Positions 46,223-54,672 of a DNA stretch of 64,000 nt are shown here, piece by piece (the first letter of the stretch is position 1; every line of letters starts with the position of its first letter). A model generated the notes under the pieces. The model was not told where the DNA came from. It saw only the letters and a list, made by a program, of their open reading frames with translations, and ran no database searches. A program made the position numbers and the translations under genes. The DNA comes from Corallincola holothuriorum. GTDB lineage: Bacteria; Pseudomonadota; Gammaproteobacteria; Enterobacterales; Neiellaceae. Where the stretch lies: the NCBI RefSeq assembly GCF_003336225.1, contig NZ_QPID01000007.1, positions 62,001 through 126,000 of the forward strand, in the 5' to 3' direction.

Positions 46223-46582
46223 TCATAAGTGTATATTGATAGATGCTTGGTCTTTCTTTGTCATTTTACTAACAACAAGGTTAAATGAATTATCAATTAA
46301 TCGTTCAACCTCACCATCTGGAACTGTTCCATCAAAATATACTGAAACCCAGTGCTTTTTGTCCATGTGATAACCTGCGGTTATTGCGGGGAAAATATCT
46401 CTCAATGCCACGGCTTCGTCAGGGTCACATTTTAGATTTATCATCATTAAGTCATCACGCCAGCCAATCAATGCAAACATCTTATTTTTTACTTTGAACA
46501 CATGGACATCATCACCAAATGGAAAACCTTCTGTTGTTTCCGGCTTATTGAGTAAGTAGTTTTGAAGTTTACTAAAGTCCAT
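46223..46582 (-). CDS. Complete MmcQ/YjbR protein carried by the element
   Basis: 119 aa, full-length MmcQ/YjbR family (a CyaY-like fold; some members bind DNA). It has the family motifs FPFGDDVHVFKVKNKMFAL, INLKCDPDEAVALRD, GYHMDKKHW and LIDNSFNLVVSKM. It is a diverged homologue of the host gene that the element splits, not a duplicate. AAAGG lies 8 bases before the ATG. It sits 56 bases after the stop of the truncated host 5' fragment, on the same strand, so the host promoter can drive it. Confidence 0.92.
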   Translation of the reverse strand: MDFSKLQNYLLNKPETTEGFPFGDDVHVFKVKNKMFALIGWRDDLMMINLKCDPDEAVALRDIFPAITAGYHMDKKHWVSVYFDGTVPDGEVERLIDNSFNLVVSKMTKKDQASINIHL

Positions 46583-46623
46583 TTTTATACCTTTATGCTT
46601 TTCAATTAGTAGCGAATAAAAAT

Positions 46624-46650
46624 AATAGTTTTTGTGTTTATATGCATTTA
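46624..46650. repeat. Right attachment site with terminal inverted repeat
   Basis: Arm at 46624-46644 (ending TTTTTGTGTTTATATG), the reverse complement of the left arm except at one position, then the TAAA core (TTTA on the plus strand, 46647-46650). Host DNA lies to the right. Confidence 0.85.
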
Positions 46651-46883
46651 TTCATATGGTATCCCGGGATCACCGAGGGGTAGATATCCCGCAATGCGCA
46701 GGCTTCGTCGGGATCGCATTTCAAATTTAATCTCACCACGCCCTCTTCGATGCCAAACAGAGCAAACATCTTGTTGCGCACTTTGAACACGGCGACATCA
46801 TCGCCAAATGGAAATGACTCGGTTACATCTGGCTTCGCCAATAGGTATTGGCGAAGCGCTTTCGGTTGGTCCAGGTTTGCCAA
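46638..46883 (-). pseudogene. 5' fragment of the interrupted host MmcQ/YjbR gene
   Basis: Encodes the first 78 residues of the host protein, through FPFGDDVAVFKVRNKMFAL, LNLKCDPDEACALRDIYP and GYHMN, then KCI and a stop from element DNA. The break falls exactly in the most conserved motif of the family (GYHMNKKHW). Its promoter and ribosome site are intact; the CPCC-protein gene lies 16 bases upstream, probably in one operon. Confidence 0.9.
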
Positions 46884-46899
46884 TTAAAGCTCCTTTTTG

Positions 46900-47217
46900 C
46901 TAGCTGCTAAATCGCTCTTTGGGTACCACCACTGGGCGCTGTATATGCTGGAACATGCTGCGTTTGCTTTCCGCTAGTACATGTTTTTTCATTGACGGGT
47001 AACAGGCGCCGATGGCAAGAAAATTAATCCGTGCATCAGCCAGTGCCATTCCCAGATTAGCTGATGACGCTTCACGCTCATCAAGTAATGGTTCATCTTC
47101 CCAATAACAGACGGGGCAGATCTCATATCGATCACGTTGGTCGAGAGTAAAGTAATCACAGCAGGGACACTGCATAAGCAACTGCGGGCATGTCGCTTGG
47201 TCGGCATTACGAGTCAT
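46900..47217 (-). CDS. Cysteine-rich CPCC family protein
   Basis: 105 aa with a zinc-binding head: QCPCCDYFTLDQRDRYEICPVCYWEDE (CPCC and CPVC). Such proteins are small and of unknown function. The ATG has AGGAGG 7 bases upstream. Likely co-transcribed with the YjbR gene downstream before the element entered. Confidence 0.82.
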   Translation of the reverse strand: MTRNADQATCPQLLMQCPCCDYFTLDQRDRYEICPVCYWEDEPLLDEREASSANLGMALADARINFLAIGACYPSMKKHVLAESKRSMFQHIQRPVVVPKERFSS

Positions 47218-47298
47218 CTGGAGCCTCCTGTTGAAGATCGCATTGTTATAAAACTGACTAGCGCGAATTGTCTGATACCACCAACTATTCAGGTGATA

Positions 47299-47730
47299 TC
47301 AGCGTCTCTCCTCCTCTGATTGAGATAAGGGCTCAGTACCACTGTCACCGCCATATTTTGGCAGCGCATCGGTATCGGTGAGCCAGGGAACATGAGAATC
47401 AAAATAGACATGGGCGCTGACCGGGCGGTCTATCGGCTCTTGCATTGCCGCCAGAGCGATGTGTAACTCACCGGGCCAACGTTCGGAACGAAAAAAGAGT
47501 GTACTACCGCAGGTACTACAGAAGCCGCGCTGGGCATTTTCGGAAGAATCAAACCAACGCAGCGTATTGTCTTCATGCATCAACTTAACTTGCTGCGCAG
47601 ATACGCCAAACCAGGTCACAAAGGCTGCGCCATGCGCCTGACGACAGCGGCTACAATGGCAATGTGCGCTCCACTTGGTGGGCGACGACACCTCAAACGC
47701 AATAGCACCACATAAACATTGTCCGTACAT
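47299..47730 (-). CDS. GFA family protein
   Basis: 143 aa of the glutathione-dependent formaldehyde-activating enzyme family. Zinc ligands are seen as CLCGAIAFEV, HCHCSRCRQAHG and FCSTCGSTLFFRSE. Most family members have no proven activity on formaldehyde. Single gene. Confidence 0.88.
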   Translation of the reverse strand: MYGQCLCGAIAFEVSSPTKWSAHCHCSRCRQAHGAAFVTWFGVSAQQVKLMHEDNTLRWFDSSENAQRGFCSTCGSTLFFRSERWPGELHIALAAMQEPIDRPVSAHVYFDSHVPWLTDTDALPKYGGDSGTEPLSQSEEERR

Positions 47731-48009
47731 GCCAGCTCCCCAAACCCATTGGCAATATCTTCATAAGATTGCCAAAGAAGTGTCTTAGGTCGATTCCGTT
47801 ACGATTTAAGTTAGACGAAACTCAACGCCGACGGTAGCTTTTTTTATTGGCTTTGGGTTGACGGCTCAAACGCAGCAACAAGTTTGTGCTTTGGTCACGC
47901 AGTTCTCGCGTTCACAGCAAACACCAACAACAAAAAAGCCCGGCCTAGATGGTCGGGCTGATTGCGAGAGCGACTTATCGCATAAAGTAAGGCGTCTCAG
48001 CGCTACGAG
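47731..48009. other. Intergenic stretch
   Basis: 279 bases between two minus-strand genes. It holds the GFA promoter side and the terminator of the nucleotidyltransferase gene at 47932-47959. Nothing else is evident. Confidence 0.4.
47932..47959 (-). terminator. Terminator of the nucleotidyltransferase gene
   Basis: On the minus strand: AGCCCGACC, loop ATCTA, GGCCGGGCT (one mismatch), then six T. Confidence 0.82.
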
Positions 48010-48816
48010 TTATTTCAACCCTTCTTGTTCTAACAAGGTTTGCAACGCGATAGTCATTCGCTCAACCACAGCGAGTAGCTCCTCGCCTCCCGTGGCTGCA
48101 CCTTCCAACAACTGCTGCAAATCATCTTGTAGACCGACAGGGAACTTGTTCCCCTTGGCTAACAGCAGTGACAACATGCGCTTCTCGCCGGGGTGGGGGA
48201 TCTCATTGACCGCAAACAACATGTCAAAATAGGCAGCTAACATCTCGGCGATACGATGATTGACACTGATCCTGTCTTCTCGTTTCAGCGCTTTTTTCAA
48301 CTGATGATAGTAAGCAGGGATCTGCGCTTTCATCAATGGAAAGCACTTGTCGACAATAGCCTGCTTTAACAGTGGCGGGTATGGCACGTTAAAACGCGAC
48401 TGTAACTCAGTCGCCTTACCGGTGCGATCAAACAGGATCTTTGAATCGAGTAAATTGGCCCAGAAACAGGTGGTGTAGCCAACACCGACCTGATGAAGTT
48501 CAACCACGCGACTTAGCTCGCCTTCCAGCCACTCCAGGCCGCGATATATAAGCTCGATCTCGACGCCGTCATTGAGCACGCCATCATCTTCTGTTTCCCA
48601 GAACTGATTGTTTAGCTCCATCATCTGACAATGACGATCGGTAATCGCCTTACGTTGCTCTACCGGCAGAGCGCGATTGAGGTAAACGTACACATCATAA
48701 TCTGAATCGGGATCCGCACGCTCCGCGCCACGGGAGCCCGCCAGTAAAATAGCATCCACTTGCGGTAATTCGGAGAATTCCCGGATTAAGTCATTAAAGC
48801 AGTCTGAATATGCCAT
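48010..48816 (-). CDS. Nucleotidyltransferase-domain protein (DUF4037-like)
   Basis: 268 aa. The nucleotidyltransferase core is AILLAGSRGAERADPDSDYDVYVYL with G27-S28 and D39, D41; VEIELIYR supplies the third acidic residue. A helical C-terminal domain follows. Family members transfer nucleotides to small molecules or proteins; the substrate is unknown. Start ATG 48816 has AAGGA 6 bases upstream, preferred over ATG 48849. Confidence 0.78.
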   Translation of the reverse strand: MAYSDCFNDLIREFSELPQVDAILLAGSRGAERADPDSDYDVYVYLNRALPVEQRKAITDRHCQMMELNNQFWETEDDGVLNDGVEIELIYRGLEWLEGELSRVVELHQVGVGYTTCFWANLLDSKILFDRTGKATELQSRFNVPYPPLLKQAIVDKCFPLMKAQIPAYYHQLKKALKREDRISVNHRIAEMLAAYFDMLFAVNEIPHPGEKRMLSLLLAKGNKFPVGLQDDLQQLLEGAATGGEELLAVVERMTIALQTLLEQEGLK

Positions 48817-48862
48817 GGTCGTCCTTAAAGTCGTTGGCTTGATCATCAAATTAAAATTGGCA

Positions 48863-49135
48863 TTACTGCAGCAGGGGGTGCTCTGGCGGTAGTTTTTTCA
48901 TCACCCAAACGGCCAATCGATGACGCAAAGACTGGGCATCTTCTTGGTCTTCAGGAAGTGGCGTCACCAAGCCATCGGATACTAACAGGCGATAGATACA
49001 CTCGATTTTTTCCTTCGCGTGCGCCGTTTCTGGAAAATCTGAAAAGCCGCGATTGACCGCATAATTCTGGCCAACCTTCAAAGCAAGCTTCACCAACTGT
49101 TGTTCATTTTTTAGCTTCTTCAAGGGCCTCTCCAT
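48863..49135 (-). CDS. DUF5062 family protein
   Basis: 90 aa, helical. LKKLKNEQQLVKLALKVGQNYAVNRGFSDFPETAHAKEKIE is typical of DUF5062, known mainly from Vibrio and Shewanella-like bacteria. Function unknown. An alternative TTG start five codons in (LKKLKNEQ) would match family N-termini. Confidence 0.82.
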   Translation of the reverse strand: MERPLKKLKNEQQLVKLALKVGQNYAVNRGFSDFPETAHAKEKIECIYRLLVSDGLVTPLPEDQEDAQSLRHRLAVWVMKKLPPEHPLLQ

Positions 49136-49290
49136 CCGCAGTTGTGCAGTTCCTATATGAGCCAGATGCTCACGATTGCACGCAGCATAGCGGAACTCGC
49201 CAATGACAAGTTAGTACCCATGTCAAAAAATGGTGCACCAGGGATGGAATTAGCCAACGCTTAAATAGTTAGCAACACAACGACCATGAG

Positions 49291-49860
49291 CTAGTAGAGA
49301 TAAGCAAACAACTCACGCTTCTGCTGCTCTGTGAGATCACTGACACAACGGATATTACGCTCTGGGATCTGCTCGGGGTTGGGATAGTGACGCAACACCC
49401 TTTCCATCTGTTCTTCGCGGATCAGATGTAAGATCGGATACGGTGCGCGGTTGGTGAGGTTTTCGGCATCATCAGGGGCTGCGCCGGCAAAGCAGTAATC
49501 AGGATGGAAGCTGGCGATCTGATAAATGCCGTCACGATCATATTGTTCAAGTAAACCTTCAGCAAGATCCAGATATTGATTGTATTCATCAAAACGTTGC
49601 AGCATCTCCGGGATAACCAGAAGCGACGTTTCTAACTGCTCCACCGGAGACTCATCCAGCAAGATCATCTCATCGAGCAAGGCGTCCGAGAGCCCAGCGT
49701 GGGAGGTGGCTGTTGTCACCTGGATCCGCACAGCTCCACGACGACTTGGCGCGGCAGCAAATGGGCACAGGTTAAGCCCAATAACCACCTGCTGCAGCCA
49801 ATGCTCAACGGCCTTGGTAATAACTCCTGTCTGAGGGTGCGCAGCGACGGTATCCGTCAT
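49291..49860 (-). CDS. DUF1415 family protein
   Basis: 189 aa. VEHWLQQVVIGLNLCPFA near the N-terminus, the region LLVIPEMLQRFDEYNQYLDLAE, and FHPDYCFAGAAPDDAENLTNRAPYP are family hallmarks. Function unknown. The start overlaps the stop of the upstream membrane-protein gene (ATGA). Confidence 0.87.
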   Translation of the reverse strand: MTDTVAAHPQTGVITKAVEHWLQQVVIGLNLCPFAAAPSRRGAVRIQVTTATSHAGLSDALLDEMILLDESPVEQLETSLLVIPEMLQRFDEYNQYLDLAEGLLEQYDRDGIYQIASFHPDYCFAGAAPDDAENLTNRAPYPILHLIREEQMERVLRHYPNPEQIPERNIRCVSDLTEQQKRELFAYLY

Positions 49861-50222
49861 CCCTTCTCCCCCTGCGCCAGTTGTTTATCTTTCGCTCGCC
49901 CTAACAGGTAGCCATCAACTGCAGCAAATATCCAGCAGGCCAGCAGCAGCCACAATGCCCAGCTCATCCAAGCCTCTTCGGGGGCGTAGATCGCCTGCCG
50001 TACCGACTCGGTGATCAGCTGCATATCCGGCATGATGCCTGTACGGGTAAAAGGCTCCAGCGCTTCTAATGCCAATGACACCGCATTGATACACACGGCT
50101 GTCACCAGCACCACCACCAACGTCATTACTACGTATCCACGGATCGGCTTACCGAGCTGCACTTGTGCCAAGCCAGGCAAAACCACGCCCGAAACCAATA
50201 ACGCTTGTGTTGCATGCTTCAT
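49857..50222 (-). CDS. Small membrane protein, unknown function
   Basis: 121 aa with three hydrophobic segments (about 5-20, 30-52 and 90-110). The N-terminal ALLVSGVVLPGLAQVQLGKPIRGYVVM resembles small membrane proteins with a GxGQ-like loop found beside DUF1415 genes. Middle gene of a tightly overlapping trio with DUF2956 and DUF1415. Confidence 0.7.
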   Translation of the reverse strand: MKHATQALLVSGVVLPGLAQVQLGKPIRGYVVMTLVVVLVTAVCINAVSLALEALEPFTRTGIMPDMQLITESVRQAIYAPEEAWMSWALWLLLACWIFAAVDGYLLGRAKDKQLAQGEKG

Positions 50223-50572
50223 CCATTAGCTCCCAACGAATGAAACAGATAAGCGCCCATACTTAACCAAGACAGCGACAGTAATATCCAAGGTAGCGGG
50301 TGTTGACGGTACCCTGACTTAGCCTCATCTGGGCTTGCACTATCTGCCTGGTCGGCCGAGGCGTCACTGCGTTTGGCCCTTTTCTTACGTTTGTCCTGCT
50401 CTCTCAACTTGGCTTTATGTTGCTTCTTATAGAGCTCGATCCCTTTTTGGATCCCTTGAGCAATCAATTTTGTCTGTTCTTTGGTTTGTCCGGGCCTTTG
50501 GGTCGCTTTTGCTAACGCGTCCGATTCTTGAACAGTCTCGGAGGAAGGCCCTCCTTTCTTATACTTCGTCAT
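50219..50572 (-). CDS. DUF2956 family protein
   Basis: 117 aa. ALAKATQRPGQTKEQTKLIAQGIQKGIELYKKQHKAKLREQDK is the family signature, followed by a charged linker and a single C-terminal helix (about 92-112). Function unknown. Start ATG 50572 (MTKYKKG) fits family N-termini. Overlaps the next gene by 4 bases. Confidence 0.85.
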   Translation of the reverse strand: MTKYKKGGPSSETVQESDALAKATQRPGQTKEQTKLIAQGIQKGIELYKKQHKAKLREQDKRKKRAKRSDASADQADSASPDEAKSGYRQHPLPWILLSLSWLSMGAYLFHSLGANG

Positions 50573-50684
50573 TACATCGCTCAACTAATACTTGGCTGAC
50601 ATTATCCGTCTAATTTACCCAACCAGCGTAGCGCTGTGAAGTTGCGCTTCCCACAACTGCGGCCTGCCAACCAAAGTTGTTTTA

Positions 50685-51716
50685 TCACTGTCGTAAGTGG
50701 CTTAAATATTTCGTCACCGTGTTAGGCAAGTGCTGCCAACAATAATCGATAACTCCCGCTTCATGTTTTTGCCAAAGGATCCCCAGGTAAACCACACAAC
50801 CCCCTAATCCAGTTAATGCCAGCGGAAAAAGCCAACTGTCTTGAAATACATCGCTGGCCAAATGCCCGAGATATAAGCAACACCCCAACGCACCACAAAC
50901 AACAAAGATACGCCTCATCAACACTATACCAACCACCATCATACTTAAGTTTATCAGCAGGTAGGTGACGGTCTCCCACTGCTCCCCATCTCCGAGCGCG
51001 GTGAGCCCCAACCAAAACGAAATGGTGCCCAACATATACAACCAGAAAGAGTAATCCTGATGAGAGCGGTTCTTGATATCTATGACGAGTGCCAGCAACA
51101 GCATTATCAAACCAGCCCATAATGAAGCCAGTACTCGGAAGTCCCAATCATTTGAGTTATCGGAACTTACAATCGCCAAATACACCAACGAATACCATAG
51201 CGTCACGGTCATGGGCATGACCACAAATGGATAACGAAAGCGCCATACCAACACCAGCCCCATCACCAAAGCTGAGAGTGACAAAGAAAGAAAAAGCCAC
51301 TCTGTCGACCACTGATGTTCACGATAAAGCGTATGGTCTGGCCACAAGCCTAGAGCTTGCTGCAAACCATAAAAAACCATCGGCGTCACCACCACGATAA
51401 AGGCGCCACAAATACCAGCGGCAGTAGACTGTTGCTCTGCGGCAAACCGCCTTAACAACCAAAAAGCGACCGCCATGTAGCAAAAGCTGACCACTGAGAA
51501 GCCAAGACCACCGAACGTCTCTTCTGCCAAGATGACAAAAATCACCATGGCGCCAATAGCGATAAGGCCGCCGAAGTAGTAAAGAAGGTGCGTGAAACTA
51601 AATTCTGCTTTGTCACGTTGGCTGTTCAGCAAAAAGGACCACAATGCATCCACCTGATCGCTCGAAACAATATCGGCGTGCGCCGCATCCTTTAAATTCT
51701 GTTTAGATATTCTCAT
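50685..51716 (-). CDS. DUF2157-like polytopic membrane protein
   Basis: 343 aa from ATG 51716, with about nine to ten helices after a 40-residue cytoplasmic N-terminus (SSDQVDALWSFLLNS). The layout of a short soluble start and a membrane body with LLYYFGGLIAIGAMVIFV recalls DUF2157. Function unknown. The ATG at 51803 would add an unlikely 29-residue leader. Confidence 0.65.
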   Translation of the reverse strand: MRISKQNLKDAAHADIVSSDQVDALWSFLLNSQRDKAEFSFTHLLYYFGGLIAIGAMVIFVILAEETFGGLGFSVVSFCYMAVAFWLLRRFAAEQQSTAAGICGAFIVVVTPMVFYGLQQALGLWPDHTLYREHQWSTEWLFLSLSLSALVMGLVLVWRFRYPFVVMPMTVTLWYSLVYLAIVSSDNSNDWDFRVLASLWAGLIMLLLALVIDIKNRSHQDYSFWLYMLGTISFWLGLTALGDGEQWETVTYLLINLSMMVVGIVLMRRIFVVCGALGCCLYLGHLASDVFQDSWLFPLALTGLGGCVVYLGILWQKHEAGVIDYCWQHLPNTVTKYLSHLRQ

Positions 51717-51832
51717 ATTTGTTCCCAAAAGCGCGTCATGTTGCCTCACATCAAAGCAATGAACGAAGCACGGAACCCATCGTTCAAAAGAGGGTCGATA
51801 CACTACTCAACACTCATGTGCCGTAACAATCA

Positions 51833-52681
51833 ATGAAATACCATACTAACAAAATAAGAAAATTGCCTTGCTTCAACAGTTACTTAAAATCAATAAGCCA
51901 GAATAGCGAAAGTGATGAGTTGGTCCGTTCATTTCAAGTCAACGGTCAGCGGTTCTGGCTCAAGCGTGCAGGCGAAGATAAACATCGTTGGTACCATCGG
52001 ATGCTTCCACTATTGTCTAGAGGAAAACTAAAAGGCTGGTTAAATAGCCATGCCTATATCCCACCCAATGCGCGCCTGTTCGGCGAACTAAAGCGCTTGC
52101 TTGCCTTATCCTTACAAGGTCTACCTGTGGTTCAAATCACCAGTTTCACCGACCATAGTTTCATCACTAAAGATGCTGGCGTTGATGCGAAAACCATACT
52201 AGAGCAAAGCACAGAGAAACGAGAAATTGTCGGCCAACTATTTGATGCGCTGGGGACTCTTCACCAAGCGGGTGTCGTTCATGGCCGCCCCGCCCTAAGA
52301 GATATCGCCATCAGTGCCAGCGGAAAAGTAACCTTTTTAGACTTTGAAGAGAGCCCAACTCAAACCACGCCAGAGCTAATGGCTAGGGATGCCATCATAC
52401 TCATCAATGAGTGTCATCGGATCCCAGACCTTACTGCAAGCGATGTTCAAGCAGGGGTAGCTAAGTGGCGAATGAAGACTAACCGCTCAACATGGCATGC
52501 CATGTGCTCTGCAACGTGGTGGCTATTGGCGTTGTTAAGTGTTCCCGCCAAACTATCGGCCCGTTGGAGTCAGAAACCTCGTAAACAGCGATTAAGGCGT
52601 GCCCTTGCCACGCTGTCACGATTAACCAAAAGCCCTTTACCTAACCACTTTTTTCCGAGAGGTTTGCCCTTCGGCTTCTGA
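51833..52681 (+). CDS. Kinase-like protein (lipopolysaccharide kinase/InaA type)
   Basis: 282 aa with a eukaryote-type kinase fold. Catalytic loop HGRPALRDIAIS (about 147-158) and metal site FLDFEES (about 165-171, DFE in place of DFG). The N-lobe has FWLKRAGEDKHRW. Such proteins include WaaP/InaA-type sugar kinases and stress proteins; the substrate is not clear. The C-terminal part is basic and hydrophobic (WWLLALLSVPAKLSARWSQKPRKQR), perhaps membrane-associated. Confidence 0.72.
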   Translation: MKYHTNKIRKLPCFNSYLKSISQNSESDELVRSFQVNGQRFWLKRAGEDKHRWYHRMLPLLSRGKLKGWLNSHAYIPPNARLFGELKRLLALSLQGLPVVQITSFTDHSFITKDAGVDAKTILEQSTEKREIVGQLFDALGTLHQAGVVHGRPALRDIAISASGKVTFLDFEESPTQTTPELMARDAIILINECHRIPDLTASDVQAGVAKWRMKTNRSTWHAMCSATWWLLALLSVPAKLSARWSQKPRKQRLRRALATLSRLTKSPLPNHFFPRGLPFGF

Positions 52682-52701
52682 CATTAGAGCAGGATAAAAG
52701 A

Positions 52702-53124
52702 CTAGCCTTTAGCGTCTGAGCTGCCCGCATTACGTTTATTCACCACTTGTGCGGTTATCTTCTCGGCAGAGCGACCTGCAACGTAGCCTCCAAGACCGAT
52801 CTGCAATAGCAGCCAGGCCTCGTCAGCTAAACGAAACGCCAACAGATCAAAACTATCCAGCACCACGAGTGCCAAAAACGTTAGCATGGTGATCGGTCGC
52901 CAGTTCCGCTGCAGCCAAGATTGCCCCGTCGCTTCCGCTTGCACAATCGACGCCTGGTTGTCTAACAGCTTGGTCTCATAATCCAAGACTTTGCCAAGAA
53001 ATTCATTTTCTACCTGACGCAGCTGACGACGCATGGTCAGCTTTTCTTCTTCACTGGTATGTAGCTCATCCACCAGCTTGGTGGCCGGTTCGAAGATGCT
53101 ACTGATAAAACTTAAAATGCTCAT
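52702..53124 (-). CDS. Holin-like protein (3TM phage holin family)
   Basis: 140 aa. An N-terminal amphipathic segment and coiled coil (about 25-60) is followed by QRNWRPITMLTFLALVVLDSFDLL and a second hydrophobic stretch, the pattern of the 3TM holin family. In phages holins release the endolysin to the cell wall. It is read with the muramidase gene 37 bases upstream; no other phage genes are near. Confidence 0.8.
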   Translation of the reverse strand: MSILSFISSIFEPATKLVDELHTSEEEKLTMRRQLRQVENEFLGKVLDYETKLLDNQASIVQAEATGQSWLQRNWRPITMLTFLALVVLDSFDLLAFRLADEAWLLLQIGLGGYVAGRSAEKITAQVVNKRNAGSSDAKG

Positions 53125-53161
53125 GGGGCTCTCCTTGCTACGCTATTACTACTGAATTGAA

Positions 53162-54442
53162 TTAACTGAACTGCTGCTTAAATGCTTGGTAGTGGCGACT
53201 GATAGCCGCCCCATAAAACGCCTTCTGACCACTGCCGTTGTAGTAACCGGCAAAACGTTCAAAATCGAGTTGTTGCAAGCTTTGGAGCATTGCCGGAGAA
53301 AAGAAGGCGAACATGCCATCGATCTGTCGATCAACATCAATACAGAACTCTGCAAACATCTGCTGTACAGTGGCATAGCCAAGGGTTTGATAATGAAACC
53401 CCATGATCTGCGGCGCGCCCATACTGATCGAAAGTAACGCTGCGGTATCATCCAAATTGCGAGCAAAACTAAGCAGTTGCCACTCTTTTTCTTGATTACC
53501 GTGAAAGCTCTGCCAAGGATCTTGCCGCGATGCACGCCACTGATGGCCTTTCCACACTTTGTCTTTTGCGTAAACAAAATGGGCGTTGAATATATCCGGG
53601 TTAGAACGTCCCCAATATTTCCAAAACTTGTGGTTTTCAAACCGAATAATCATACGATCTTGATTGCTTGGCTCGAAGCCTTTGCCGCCGCTTTCTACAC
53701 AGATCACGGCAACCACGGTGGCAACATCCAGTTGATGTTCGCTGGCCATCAACTTGAGCGCTGGCCCGAACTTCTGCCAAGCATTGACGACAGCCATCTG
53801 TTCTTTGGAATGGGATGCCACTGGCGCAGCGACGGGTTGCTGCATCTCTAGCTGCTGTTCGCTGAGAGGTTGAAGGTAGCGGCTGGCGACATATCCCCTT
53901 CCCTTAGAAAAAACAATCTCACTCCAGCCATCAAGTTGTCCGGTCACCGACACCAACTGCTGCGCAACGACTTGGCCAATCAACGTGCTGGCAGCGTCAG
54001 GTTGGCCACGTACGTTCAACACCGCCGTGATCACTTTTGCCTGAGTAGGCTCAGGGGAAAGATGCAGATCAACGTACTCTGCCAACACGTATCCAGTTGC
54101 CTGATTGAAACTCACTTCCAACCAATCGCCATGGGAGCCTTCAACCTCCAACACACTCGCTTTTACCAACGAACCTAAGATCGGCGCATGGCGATCAGGG
54201 CGGGAACGAACATTAAGTCGGGAAGCATTGATAACGCCACTCTGTCTCGGTGACGTATCGGCGATACGAAGATATTCTGAGGAGACAAATCCGCTATGCT
54301 GCTGATAACGGATCTCATACCAACCATCTCTCTGAGCCAACACCGGTAACACGGCATTGCGATTAACCACGCCCAACTTGCGACCATCGGCAGCAGGACG
54401 ATCACGCACGTTGAGTCTCTGTGTGTTAACTATACCTATCAT
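53162..54442 (-). CDS. N-acetylmuramidase with three SH3b domains (endolysin-like)
   Basis: 426 aa. Three bacterial SH3 repeats at about 1-60, 68-130 and 138-195 (each with LNVRxxP and a GYV-type end) are followed by a muramidase domain of the DUF3380 type: VVAVICVESGGKGF with the catalytic Glu, RFENHKFWKYWG, and GAPQIMGFHY. No signal peptide, so export would depend on the adjacent holin. Start ATG 54442 has GGGAG 6 bases upstream. Confidence 0.87.
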   Translation of the reverse strand: MIGIVNTQRLNVRDRPAADGRKLGVVNRNAVLPVLAQRDGWYEIRYQQHSGFVSSEYLRIADTSPRQSGVINASRLNVRSRPDRHAPILGSLVKASVLEVEGSHGDWLEVSFNQATGYVLAEYVDLHLSPEPTQAKVITAVLNVRGQPDAASTLIGQVVAQQLVSVTGQLDGWSEIVFSKGRGYVASRYLQPLSEQQLEMQQPVAAPVASHSKEQMAVVNAWQKFGPALKLMASEHQLDVATVVAVICVESGGKGFEPSNQDRMIIRFENHKFWKYWGRSNPDIFNAHFVYAKDKVWKGHQWRASRQDPWQSFHGNQEKEWQLLSFARNLDDTAALLSISMGAPQIMGFHYQTLGYATVQQMFAEFCIDVDRQIDGMFAFFSPAMLQSLQQLDFERFAGYYNGSGQKAFYGAAISRHYQAFKQQFS

Positions 54443-54672
54443 GACCAACTCCCTTTGCGGGAGGAAGCAGTTTACGACTGCGAATACTGCTCTTCATCAT
54501 TGAGCAGTACACTCAGGTGGATACGGCGTCACCTGTGCCGAAGCCATGCTTCCTGTTCCAAGGTGTTTCCTACGCCATCCACAACAGGCGTGATAAGTAT
54601 CAGTCTAGTCTAAATTTTTGGCAGGCAAACAACCACCTACCGACAATTATCGATTGTCAGATGATTTCGCGA

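Larger units (their letters stand above)
32443..46650. mobile_element. 14.2-kb integrative element inserted in a YjbR gene
   Basis: Bounded by a split host gene, a TAAA core at both ends and a 21-bp inverted repeat (20/21 match) just inside each end. It carries a large serine recombinase at its left end, a tyrosine recombinase, a TGT/DpdA-like protein, a primase-polymerase/helicase, a restriction-modification system with controller, several unknown proteins and a replacement YjbR gene at the right end. The DNA is visibly more AT-rich than the flanks. No virion, packaging or conjugation genes are seen. Boundaries are accurate to a few bases because the core is short. Confidence 0.92.

Noticed and set aside
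32443-46650. Complete prophage
   Set aside because: No terminase, portal, capsid, tail or lysis gene could be recognised in the element.
51833-52681. Toxin kinase (HipA-like)
   Set aside because: Catalytic loop HGRPALRD and FLDFEE fit lipopolysaccharide-kinase-like proteins; no HipB-like partner is adjacent.
53149-53640. Minus-strand 163-aa ORF inside the muramidase gene
   Set aside because: Alternative frame of the muramidase domain, which has clear family motifs in the other frame.
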